Made by a program: the position numbers and the translations under genes
Shown here: in pieces, positions 1 through 5,446 of the stretch
How positions within the stretch are numbered: the first letter of the stretch is position 1
How the letters are laid out: every line of letters starts with the position of its first letter
Origin: CAZIOH01 sp964540815
GTDB lineage: Bacteria > Myxococcota_A > Polyangia > Fen-1088
NCBI GenBank assembly: GCA_964540815.1
Contig: CAZIOH010000182.1
Span: forward strand, 1-5,446
DNA length: 5,446 bases
Direction: 5' to 3'
The notes under the pieces: model-generated
What the model was told of the DNA's origin: nothing
Database searches by the model: none
What the model saw: the letters and a program-made list of their open reading frames with translations, nothing else

Positions 1-202
1 TGCTCGGCCTCCCGCGCTTCTTCGAGGCCAATCCCGCCGGTCCCTCCAGCTCGTACGCCGTGGCCAACCGGCGAACCTGCCGCGCCCCCAACCCCAACAG
101 CTCCCCGGCTTTCCCCTGGGACAGCCGTCCCTCGAGCACCTTGCGAATCACGCCCATGCGGTCGATTTCCGTGCGGCTCATCGTGACCAGTTCCTTCGCC
201 AT
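1..202 (-). CDS. ISNCY/IS1202-type transposase, N-terminal part (runs off left edge)
   Basis: This is the first 67 codons of a transposase read on the minus strand; the rest, including the catalytic DDE domain, lies outside the window. Seen: the protein begins MAKELVTMSRTEIDR, then has a helix-turn-helix region with LSQGKAGELLGLGARQVRRL at about residues 28-47, and reaches the RGRPS signature at the window edge. Known: ISNCY (IS1202-group) transposases typically open with an '(L)TMSxxEIDR' stretch, an 'RLTQREAAELLGLSxRQVRRL' DNA-binding helix-turn-helix and then 'RRRGRPSN'. The match is colinear along the whole visible length. Start choice: the ATG at 202 keeps the family's usual residues before TMS. 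An ATG at 181 is the alternative and has AAGGA about 10 nt upstream. No frameshift is visible, but whether the element is intact cannot be judged here. Confidence 0.85.
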   Translation of the reverse strand, partial: MAKELVTMSRTEIDRMGVIRKVLEGRLSQGKAGELLGLGARQVRRLATAYELEGPAGLASKKRGRPS

Positions 203-373
203 CGGTCCGACTAGCGCACAGCACCTCGGCTAGAACCGGACATTTGATGGACCCGATCTGGCGCCCAGTAGAGAGTAGAGAGTAGAGAGAGATCTCGTGG
301 GCACACTCCATCCCTGCGACGGGCGGCGGCTGCCCACGTGGCGCTCCCTCACCAGTCCGACTAGAACGGTGCG
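203..373. other. Gene-free stretch, probable insertion-sequence end
   Basis: These 171 bases lie between the transposase start and the stop codon of the M28 peptidase gene. They should hold the transposase promoter and one end of the insertion sequence, but I cannot place the terminal inverted repeat because the other end is outside the window. Seen: CCGGACATTT at 236-245 (AAATGTCCGG on the transposase strand), a heptamer repeat at 267-287, the 8-bp palindrome GAGATCTC at 289-296, and the 10-mer GTCCGACTAG at both 205-214 and 355-364. From memory, AAATGTCCGG-type motifs occur upstream of ISNCY/IS1202-group transposases; this is unverified. No convincing terminator for the peptidase gene was found. 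Confidence 0.4.
267..296. repeat. AGTAGAG heptamer tandem repeat next to a GAGATCTC palindrome
   Basis: Three perfect copies of AGTAGAG run from 267 to 287 and lead into AGAGATCTC, which contains the 8-bp palindrome GAGATCTC at 289-296. The purine-rich stretch stands out from the GC-rich surroundings. It lies between the transposase and the peptidase gene, so it may mark the insertion-sequence boundary or be replication slippage. No function is implied. Confidence 0.7.
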
Positions 374-1417
374 TCAGCCGAGATCCGACTCCAGCTCGTG
401 CATCAGGAGGCGGAGGTCCTGCAGGTCGGCCGTCGCCAACCGCCCGCCCGCGTCGCACCTGGCGAGCAACGACTCGGCCACACGCCGGCCAAGGGTTGCC
501 CGTGGTGCGATCGGTTCCAGCGCCCGGGTGAGTGCAATCAGAGTGCGCACGCTGGCCGCGTCGTCGCGTTGGTTGGTGAACCGTATCCGCGGCTCGGAAC
601 GGGCGCAGGTATCGCGGGTCCAGCGCTGTATCCAGCGAGCGAGCGCCGCCATCTTCGGGTAGTCGAGCTTCTCGGGCGTATCGTCGGGGGTGTGATAGTG
701 CCGCCAGCGGCCGCAGGTGAGGAACACAAAGGGGACCCCTGCCGACCAGAAGGCGGCGTAGTCGCTGAGGGGTGGCACCATCTCCGCGTCGAGGCGTCGT
801 AGCCACATGCCGGGCTCGGCATCGGCCACCTGGTCCAGATGCGCGGCCGTGCCGGTGCTGCGCTCGGCGCCGAGGGCGAAGACCGTGCCGCGCACCTCCT
901 CAGGGAAGTGCGGACCACCGAGGGCGTGACCGACCAGGTCCATGCAGAGCATGGCGTCGATGCGATCCAGCGGAATGGTCGGATGCGCGGCGTACCAGTT
1001 GGACCCCATCCCGTCGGCCAGGAAGTGCGGCGGTTCCTCACCGTCAAAGAAGGCCACGAGGACGCCGCGACGTGTGGGCGGCTCACGGACCAGCGCGCCG
1101 GCCGCTTCCACGAGAATGGCCACCGCTGCGGCGTTGTCATCCGCGCCCCAGAACGTCTCCGAGCCGTGCCTCCCGAGATGGTCGTGGTGCGCACCGAGCA
1201 ACACCCATCGCTCCGTCGTGCCGACCGACGCTCCGGCCGCGGGGATCTTTGCGAGCAAGTTGGCGCCACCGCAGTCCGGCACCGGCTGCTCGTGGACCAC
1301 GAGGCCGCGGGTCGCGAGGGCCTCGGCGATGATTCGTCGCCCTTCGCGTCCCCCCGCCCTCCCGGGGGCGCGACCGGCGCATTCTTCTGAGCACAGGGCC
1401 TCGACGAGCTCACGCAT
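374..1417 (-). CDS. M28-family zinc metallopeptidase (aminopeptidase-like)
   Basis: This is a predicted di-zinc exopeptidase of family M28, 347 residues, probably removing N-terminal amino acids from peptides. Seen, with the matching family roles: GAHHDHLG at 75-82 (metal ligand H77, catalytic D79); GADDNAAAV at 91-99 (bridging ligand D93); FFDGEEP at 123-129 (general base E127, ligand E128); CMDLVGH at 158-164 (ligand D160); and YHTPDD at 241-246 (ligand H242). All five ligands and both catalytic residues are present in the right order. The N-terminal stretch 'LVEALCSEECAGRAPG' also fits the family's '...AGRxPG' opening. The ATG at 1417 is the only upstream start, since an in-frame TAA lies four codons before it; no clear Shine-Dalgarno is seen. 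There is no signal peptide or lipobox, so a cytoplasmic location is inferred, although many M28 enzymes are exported. About 105 residues follow H242; the last 75 or so are charged, look helical and have no assigned role. The gene is divergent from the lipoprotein pair. Substrate cannot be told from sequence. Confidence 0.93.
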   Translation of the reverse strand: MRELVEALCSEECAGRAPGRAGGREGRRIIAEALATRGLVVHEQPVPDCGGANLLAKIPAAGASVGTTERWVLLGAHHDHLGRHGSETFWGADDNAAAVAILVEAAGALVREPPTRRGVLVAFFDGEEPPHFLADGMGSNWYAAHPTIPLDRIDAMLCMDLVGHALGGPHFPEEVRGTVFALGAERSTGTAAHLDQVADAEPGMWLRRLDAEMVPPLSDYAAFWSAGVPFVFLTCGRWRHYHTPDDTPEKLDYPKMAALARWIQRWTRDTCARSEPRIRFTNQRDDAASVRTLIALTRALEPIAPRATLGRRVAESLLARCDAGGRLATADLQDLRLLMHELESDLG

Positions 1418-1457
1418 CGAATGAGGTTACCGCGCGGGCGCGCGTGCAAAGACCGGT

Positions 1458-1488
1458 GTTGCGAGCTGGGGTCGCCGCAACAATTGCG
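1458..1488. promoter_or_regulatory. Overlapping inverted repeats in the divergent intergenic region
   Basis: GTTGCG (1458-1463) pairs with CGCAAC (1476-1481) across a 12-nt spacer. The same right arm also forms CGCAA-caa-TTGCG (1476-1488) with a 3-nt spacer. The site is about 41 bp from the peptidase start and 100-130 bp upstream of the transcription start predicted from the sigma-54-like promoter at 1563-1578. That is a usual distance for a bacterial enhancer-binding protein site, but it could equally be an operator for the peptidase gene or chance symmetry. Confidence 0.3.
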
Positions 1489-1562
1489 CGAATTTGGTCC
1501 GCGGGGGACAGGTCGGGGAAGGTCGAATCGGTACGGAGCAGCGGTTCCCTCATCTCACCGAA

Positions 1563-1578
1563 TGGCCCGGCTCGTGCA
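1563..1578 (+). promoter_or_regulatory. Candidate sigma-54 (-24/-12) promoter for the lipoprotein pair
   Basis: The 16 bases TGGCCCGGCTCGTGCA match the consensus TGGCACGNNNNTTGCW at 10 of its 12 specified positions. The two invariant dinucleotides are present, GG at 1564-1565 and GC at 1576-1577, with the required 12-bp offset. If used, transcription would start near 1589, leaving a leader of about 35 nt that contains the ribosome binding site at 1614-1619. Myxobacteria make wide use of sigma-54 and enhancer-binding proteins. In GC-rich DNA a match of this quality can arise by chance, so position relative to the gene is the main support. Confidence 0.45.
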
Positions 1579-1623
1579 GGGGGTGTCCTGATTCTGTTGG
1601 TCTCGTGAATTTCAGGAGGCGCG

Positions 1624-3168
1624 ATGGACAGGTTGCGGAGAGTTTCGAGGCTCCTCGGCGGCGAACCTTGCTCCAATCGGTGGTTTCTGCTGGGGGCGGT
1701 GGTCGGGCTCGCCTCGTGCGCGGCCGATGGCATGGCGCCGCCAGGGGACGAGCTGGGGGCGGCGGTGTTGACCCTGACAAGCGTTCCGCCGGACGTGGGG
1801 TGCCTGCAGGTGATCGCCGCCGGATCGCGTCAGGTCATGAAGCGGTTCGACCTCCAGGTCGGCGGCAGCCCGTCGCTGGAAATGGGGGGCCTTCCGTTGG
1901 GGGAAGTTCAGTTCAGCAGCACCGCCTTCGCCGAGGCCTGCGATGGCACGACGTCGACGGAGACCTGGCTCAGCGATCCGACGCCCGCGGTGATCGCCAA
2001 GGGGATCGTGTCCCACGTCGTGCTGACCATGCGGCGAAATGGGCGGAGCGCTATCTCGATTGACTTCGACGACTGTGCCACGGGCTTCGTCAACCTCGTC
2101 GAGAGCCGCGGCGTGGATCAGGTCGACCCTATCGACATGAACGACCTTGGTCAGATTGTCGGATATGTCGCGAGCCCAGAGGGAACGACGGCATTTCTGT
2201 GGCAAGGGGGCGTATCGAGGACAGTCGGTGCGGTCGATGTTCAGGGAATCAACAACCGGGGCCAGGTGGTGGGTACCGGGGTGGCTGGCGGCTTTCTCTG
2301 GGACTCCGGGCTAGGTGTCTTCTACGACGTCGGGAACCTGGGCGGCGACGTCAGTTGGCCCAGGGCGATGAACGAGTCCGGTCAGGTGGTCGGTCAGAGC
2401 ATCACCGCGAGCGGGGAGTACCATGCATTCACGTGGCGCCTCGGAGAAGCCATCGTCGATCTCGGCACGCTCGGTGGAACCTACAGCACAGCCACGGCCA
2501 TCAACGCCGGGGGACAGGTGGCTGGCGAGGGCAGCACGGCGTCCGGCGAAACGCATCCCGTACGCTGGGAAACCACGGGAACCACGCAGGATCTCGGCAC
2601 CCTCGGCGGCAACTGGGGCTCGTCCGTGGCGATCAACGACGCCGGCCAGGTCGCGGGGGTGAGCTCGATCGCGAACGATCAGCAGACGCACGCCTTTCTG
2701 TGGACGGCTGGCAGCATGCGCGATCTCGGGACGCTGGGAGGGGACTGGAGCTCGCCCTCCGCGATCAACGCCTCTGGCCAGGTGGTGGGCCAGAGCAACC
2801 TCGTGCCCTTCGGGCCGCAGCACGCCGTACTTTGGGACGAGGGCGGCATCCACGATCTCGGGACCTTCGGCGGTGATTCGAGTGGCTCGGGAGGGTTTCA
2901 TCGGGCCATCAGCGACGAAGGGGAGATCGTCGGCGCCGCCGAGACGGCTCTCGGCGAGATGCACGCGTTTTACTGGAAGGCGGGTGTCATGCACGACCTC
3001 GGAACGCTCGGGGTGCCCAGTACCACGGCGTTCGGCATCAACCGAGCGCACCAGATCTTCGGCGACACCGTGACGAGCTCGGGTCGCCAGCGCGGCTTCT
3101 TGCTCGATCCCAACGGCTGCTCCGCCAGCGCGTCGGCGGCGCCAACCCCGACCTTGGTGGCGCCGTAG
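1624..3168 (+). CDS. HAF-repeat lipoprotein
   Basis: This is a predicted lipid-anchored, exported protein of 514 residues with HAF-family extracellular repeats; its function is unknown. Seen: a basic N-terminus (MDRLRRVSR), a hydrophobic segment at 20-31, and a lipobox LASC with the lipidated cysteine at 32. A head domain at about 48-150 is homologous to that of the downstream gene. Residues 172-480 contain eight INxxGQVVG-like motifs (172, 209, 249, 293, 337, 381, 429, 472) alternating with DLGTLGG-like motifs (235, 279, 323, 367, 411, 458). The intervening 'HAFLW/xxG' segments match the HAF repeat signature. The tail is Ala/Pro/Ser-rich. Seven or eight units suggest a beta-propeller fold (inference). 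The start is secure: AGGAGG at 1614-1619 sits 4 nt before the ATG, and an in-frame TGA lies at 1606-1608. The next gene begins 57 bp after the stop on the same strand, so an operon is likely. A sigma-54-like promoter lies at 1563-1578. Confidence 0.9.
   Translation: MDRLRRVSRLLGGEPCSNRWFLLGAVVGLASCAADGMAPPGDELGAAVLTLTSVPPDVGCLQVIAAGSRQVMKRFDLQVGGSPSLEMGGLPLGEVQFSSTAFAEACDGTTSTETWLSDPTPAVIAKGIVSHVVLTMRRNGRSAISIDFDDCATGFVNLVESRGVDQVDPIDMNDLGQIVGYVASPEGTTAFLWQGGVSRTVGAVDVQGINNRGQVVGTGVAGGFLWDSGLGVFYDVGNLGGDVSWPRAMNESGQVVGQSITASGEYHAFTWRLGEAIVDLGTLGGTYSTATAINAGGQVAGEGSTASGETHPVRWETTGTTQDLGTLGGNWGSSVAINDAGQVAGVSSIANDQQTHAFLWTAGSMRDLGTLGGDWSSPSAINASGQVVGQSNLVPFGPQHAVLWDEGGIHDLGTFGGDSSGSGGFHRAISDEGEIVGAAETALGEMHAFYWKAGVMHDLGTLGVPSTTAFGINRAHQIFGDTVTSSGRQRGFLLDPNGCSASASAAPTPTLVAP
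2326..2874 (+). repeat. 132-bp (44-residue) HAF tandem repeat array
   Basis: Within the HAF lipoprotein, the DLGTLGG-type motif begins at 2326, 2458, 2590, 2722 and 2854, exactly 132 bp apart each time. The periodicity is visible in the DNA as GATCTCGG(C/G)AC-like stretches at the last four positions. The units have diverged between the motifs, so this is an old coding repeat rather than a recent expansion. Looser units flank it, with neighbouring INxxGQVVG motifs 37-48 residues apart. Confidence 0.85.
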
Positions 3169-3213
3169 CCGGGTCCGACCGTCGGCATGGCCCCCATCCG
3201 GTGTCCGGTGCAA

Positions 3214-3220
3214 GAGGAGG
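3214..3220 (+). promoter_or_regulatory. Shine-Dalgarno that decides the start of the second lipoprotein
   Basis: GAGGAGG ends 5 nt before the ATG at 3226. The in-frame ATG at 3187 lies upstream of this site, has no comparable ribosome binding site, and would add 13 residues in front of the signal peptide. The start at 3226 is therefore preferred. Confidence 0.85.
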
Positions 3221-3225
3221 CTCGA

Positions 3226-5352
3226 ATGAGGCGTCAGTATCCTGAGCGGACTTTCCCTGCGTTTGTTGCCGGTGTCGTCGTCGTCTTCGCCGTGGCCGTC
3301 GCGGGAATCGCGGTCCCGGCGTGCTCCGGGCCGCGCGGTGTCGATGGCGCGCGGGACGACGTCGGGGTGGCCCACTTCCTTCTGTCCGAGGTGCCCGCCG
3401 ACGTTCGATGTCTCTCCGTGGTGGCCGAGGGTACGCGCAGCGTCTCGAAGTGGTTTCCCGTCGCGGCCGGCAGTGCCGTGACTTTGGAGATGGCAGGGCT
3501 GGCGCTCGGCCCGACGACCTTCGAGGGCGCGGCGTTCTCGACTGGCTGCGAGGGCGGCGCCTCGATGGATCCCTCCTGGGTGGCCGATCCGGTAGCGGCC
3601 GTCCTGGAGAAGGGCGTGGTGGCGCAGGTGGTGTTGGTCATGCATCGCAACGGACGTGCGTCGATCGGCGTCGACTTCCAGGATGATGGGGTAGCGGGGG
3701 CTGGGCAGGGCGGAGGAGGGACGGGGGGCGCCAGTGGGGCCGGCGACGCAGCGGCCAGCGGAGGCGCCTCCGAGTCGGGCGGAGCGCCCGGGACCGGCGG
3801 CAACGTCGGTGGCTCGACCGCGGGTCACAGCGGTTCCGGCGGATCGCCAACCGAAGTCGACGCCGGGGTCGACGCGGTCACCGTAGACGGACCCACCGGG
3901 GACGGACCCGTGCTCGACGCAGCGGTCGAGACTGGCTTGACTCGCGATGGGGCACAGGGCGGAAGCGACTGGTGTGCGCCCGCATCACCGAACGATGTAT
4001 GGACGCGGGGATCCTTCAGTGCCGACTCCATCTTCGCCTTCTCACCCACCGACCTGTGGATCACCCAAGGCGGCCAGATCCTTCACGGCGACGGTTCGAC
4101 CTGGACCATGGTCCTCGACACCGGACAGTATCTCGCATCCATCTGGGCCTCCCGCCCGGATGACATCTGGGTCGGGGGCCCCTATCCATTGCACGGTGAC
4201 GGCGTAGCCTTTCAGCCGGTGACCTTTCCTGACGGCCCTTGGTATTCTGGAGTGACCTTCATCGGTCTTTCTCCGACCGACGTTTGGGCGGTTGAGGCCT
4301 TTGTTTCCCCCCACAAGATCGCACACTGGGACGGTTCGACCTGGACCGCCCGGACCCTACCGCCGCCAGCGATAGGAAGCATCGAGGTAGATGGCCTCTG
4401 GCCGGTGGCCACCAACGACGTCTGGGCGGTTGGTCGGGTGCGCGCGGGGGCACCGACCCTCTTCCGCTGGGACGGCCGAATGTGGCAAGCCTGGCCGGCG
4501 AACGCGATTCCCGTGGCCGACTACTATTCCTTCTGGGGAACCTCTGCATCGGACGTATGGCTCATCGGCGACCGGGGGATCGTCCATTTTGACGGAACGG
4601 ACTGGTCGCTGGTTGACCCGACGGTGTTCTCGATGAATGGTGGACGCGTTCTCTGGGGAAGTTGCCGGAACGATGTCTGGGCATCCCTGCCCTCGACGAC
4701 CCTCGGCTATCACCCCCAGCTGGCCCATTTCGACGGGACGAAGTGGTCCAAGCAGACCATCGACAGTGGAACCGGCTCGCCGGGAGAGATCACCGGCAGC
4801 GGCCCGGATCATCTATGGGTCCTGGGCCGGGTCCAGAAAGAACGCCATCCTGGGTCGTCCGAAGCCGTGTGCGGGAACGTCCGGATCGACCCGGGGGAGC
4901 AGTGTGATCCCCCCGATGGCGTCACCTGCGCCGTCAATTGCCTTCGGCTTCCTGGCTGCGGTGACGGGGTCGTCGGGGCGGGCGAGCAATGCGACCCCCC
5001 GGACAACTACACCTGTGGCGCGACTTGCCAGATCCTCCCGCTCTGCGGAAACTACCGGATCGATCCGGGAGAGCAGTGTGACCCTCCGTGGGCTGGCTCG
5101 ATCAACCCTTGTAGCGATCGTTGCCAGATCCCGACCTGCGGCAACGGCAGGATAGACCCAGGCGAGGACTGCGAGCCACCTTCGCGCTCCTGGAGCCCTG
5201 GACACGGGAGCCCGCTCTACTGCGGCCCAGACTGCAAGTCGCGAAACGCCTGCGACGAGTGCCACAGTCAGTGCGGCACGGATCCGATCTGCATTTGTGG
5301 CACGTGCTCGGTGGGACCCTACAACCCCTGCCTCGCGTGCCCGCTCAAGTGA
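3226..5352 (+). CDS. Lipoprotein with NDVW repeats and myxobacterial cysteine-rich repeats
   Basis: This is a predicted exported, lipid-anchored protein of 708 residues; its function is unknown. Seen in order: a basic start (MRRQYPER) and hydrophobic helix at about 11-30; VPAC ending at C33, an acceptable lipobox with an unusual Pro at -2; a head domain at about 50-154 homologous to that of the upstream HAF lipoprotein; a Gly/Ala/Ser linker at 155-208; and an Asp/Val-rich stretch to about 245. NDVW-like motifs follow at 256, 275, 312, 351, 397, 442, 482 and 528, alternating with H(W/F)DGxxW motifs; this is probably a beta-propeller (inference). Residues 549-670 hold four CGNxxIDPGEQCDPP units with four Cys each, resembling the Myxococcus cysteine-rich repeat (TIGR02232/DUF4215 type). 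Eight more Cys follow in 676-705, giving 24 in all, consistent with disulphides formed outside the cytoplasm. There is no C-terminal membrane helix with an arginine patch (MYXO-CTERM), so anchoring should be by the N-terminal lipid. No terminator separates it from the upstream gene. Confidence 0.88.
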   Translation: MRRQYPERTFPAFVAGVVVVFAVAVAGIAVPACSGPRGVDGARDDVGVAHFLLSEVPADVRCLSVVAEGTRSVSKWFPVAAGSAVTLEMAGLALGPTTFEGAAFSTGCEGGASMDPSWVADPVAAVLEKGVVAQVVLVMHRNGRASIGVDFQDDGVAGAGQGGGGTGGASGAGDAAASGGASESGGAPGTGGNVGGSTAGHSGSGGSPTEVDAGVDAVTVDGPTGDGPVLDAAVETGLTRDGAQGGSDWCAPASPNDVWTRGSFSADSIFAFSPTDLWITQGGQILHGDGSTWTMVLDTGQYLASIWASRPDDIWVGGPYPLHGDGVAFQPVTFPDGPWYSGVTFIGLSPTDVWAVEAFVSPHKIAHWDGSTWTARTLPPPAIGSIEVDGLWPVATNDVWAVGRVRAGAPTLFRWDGRMWQAWPANAIPVADYYSFWGTSASDVWLIGDRGIVHFDGTDWSLVDPTVFSMNGGRVLWGSCRNDVWASLPSTTLGYHPQLAHFDGTKWSKQTIDSGTGSPGEITGSGPDHLWVLGRVQKERHPGSSEAVCGNVRIDPGEQCDPPDGVTCAVNCLRLPGCGDGVVGAGEQCDPPDNYTCGATCQILPLCGNYRIDPGEQCDPPWAGSINPCSDRCQIPTCGNGRIDPGEDCEPPSRSWSPGHGSPLYCGPDCKSRNACDECHSQCGTDPICICGTCSVGPYNPCLACPLK
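3991..4824 (+). repeat. NDVW / HWDGSTW repeat domain (coding)
   Basis: Eight (S/N/T/D)D(V/I/L)W-like motifs, the last being the degenerate DHLW, occur at residues 256-531 of the second lipoprotein. Spacing from the second motif onward is 37-46 residues; the first two are only 19 apart, so the first may be a partial unit. Six DG-x(2-3)-(W/F) motifs, such as HWDGSTW and HFDGTDW, lie between them. The pattern is like the 'SPNDVWAVG...HWDGSxW' repeats seen in myxobacterial secreted proteins, as I recall them. A propeller fold is inferred from blade-sized units with aromatic-Asp turns. Confidence 0.75.
4870..5235 (+). repeat. Four cysteine-rich CGNxxIDPGEQCDPP units (coding)
   Basis: Units start at the cysteines at residues 549, 578, 607 and 638 of the second lipoprotein (spacings 29, 29 and 31). 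Each carries four cysteines in the order CG...GEQC...C...C. Units 1 and 3 share RIDPGEQCDPP; unit 2 reads VVGAGEQCDPP and unit 4 RIDPGEDCEPP. The family's usual CDDGN is CDPPD or CDPPW here. Units 1 and 3 are also closest in DNA, with 29 of 34 bases the same between 4881-4914 and 5055-5088. Confidence 0.85.
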
Positions 5353-5361
5353 GCCGCCGCG

Positions 5362-5446
5362 ATGCGCTTCCGAGCCGCGATCTACGCCGCTAAGAAGTCG
5401 GACGCCGTGACGGCGATCGCCCACTTCGCCGACGAGTTCGGCGCCA
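5362..5446 (+). CDS. Open frame at right edge, possible IS256-type transposase fragment
   Basis: The frame opens after the stop of the second lipoprotein and runs off the window; the first ATG is at 5362 with no Shine-Dalgarno before it. The 28 visible residues include RAAIYAAKKSDAVTAIA and then HFADEFGA. This resembles, from memory, the segment of IS256/Mutator transposases just before 'KYPKA...KDR', where '(R)AIYxAxxxxxAxxAxxxFxxxyGA' is usual. If so, it is the inside of a broken transposase and the ATG is not a true start. The alternative is the start of an unrelated small gene. Too short to decide. Confidence 0.3.
   Translation, partial: MRFRAAIYAAKKSDAVTAIAHFADEFGA

Noticed and set aside
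320..334. GC-rich hairpin (GGGCGG-CGG-CTGCCC) as a terminator
   Set aside because: There is no T-tract on either strand, and in the peptidase-gene orientation the stem contains an A-C mismatch. It is too weak to call.
1459..1487. Sigma-70 type promoter (TTGCGA, 17 bp, AATTGC)
   Set aside because: The -10 element is poor, and the sequence lies inside the inverted repeats. The sigma-54-like site nearer the gene is a better match.
2326..2874. CRISPR-like regular spacing
   Set aside because: The 132-bp periodicity is in frame and encodes HAF motifs. The units are diverged coding repeats with no short identical repeats or unique spacers.
3169..3213. Terminator or separate promoter between the two lipoprotein genes
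   Set aside because: The 57-bp gap has only imperfect short symmetry and no T-run or convincing -35/-10 boxes, so co-transcription is the simpler reading.
3187..3225. Upstream in-frame ATG for the second lipoprotein
   Set aside because: It has no ribosome binding site and would put 13 residues (including MAPIRCPVQEEAR) before a normal basic signal-peptide start. GAGGAGG at 3214-3220 favours 3226.
2311..3828. Long minus-strand open frame (505 codons) opposite the two lipoproteins
   Set aside because: It spans the opposite strand of two well-supported genes and their gap. Its translation is Arg/Ala/Gly-rich with no recognisable motif, as expected of antisense frames in GC-rich coding DNA.

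Overview
The window is high-GC DNA whose gene content points to a myxobacterium (Myxococcota, Polyangia-like) or a close uncultured relative. The main evidence is two neighbouring secreted lipoproteins. One carries HAF-type repeats. The other carries NDVW-type repeats followed by cysteine-rich 'CGNxxIDPGEQCDPP' units of the kind expanded in myxobacterial surface proteins. This placement is from remembered family distribution, not from a search.

Layout, left to right. (1) 1-202, minus: the N-terminus of an ISNCY/IS1202-type transposase that runs off the left edge. (2) 203-373: gene-free DNA that probably includes the insertion-sequence end, with a CCGGACATTT motif and a three-copy AGTAGAG heptamer repeat. 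(3) 374-1417, minus: a complete M28-family metallopeptidase with every metal ligand and catalytic residue in place but no export signal. (4) 1418-1623: a divergent intergenic region with inverted repeats and, just upstream of the next gene, a good match to a sigma-54 (-24/-12) promoter. (5) 1624-3168, plus: a 514-residue lipoprotein with HAF repeats at a 44-residue period. (6) 3226-5352, plus: a 708-residue lipoprotein with a Gly/Ser/Ala linker, NDVW repeats and a 24-cysteine C-terminus. (7) 5353-5446: the start of an open frame with faint resemblance to IS256-type transposases.

The most interesting unit is the pair 1624-5352. The two proteins share a homologous head of about 100 residues (about 48 identities by hand alignment, including one conserved cysteine pair), placed just after the lipobox. 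Behind it they carry quite different repeat domains, both probably beta-propeller-like. The genes lie 57 bp apart with no terminator visible between them, so they probably form an operon, perhaps driven by the sigma-54-like promoter. The layout suggests one lipid-anchored adaptor head used to present alternative repeat domains at the cell surface. No function is established by the sequence. Mobile-element sequence on the left, and possibly on the right, suggests an accessory region.
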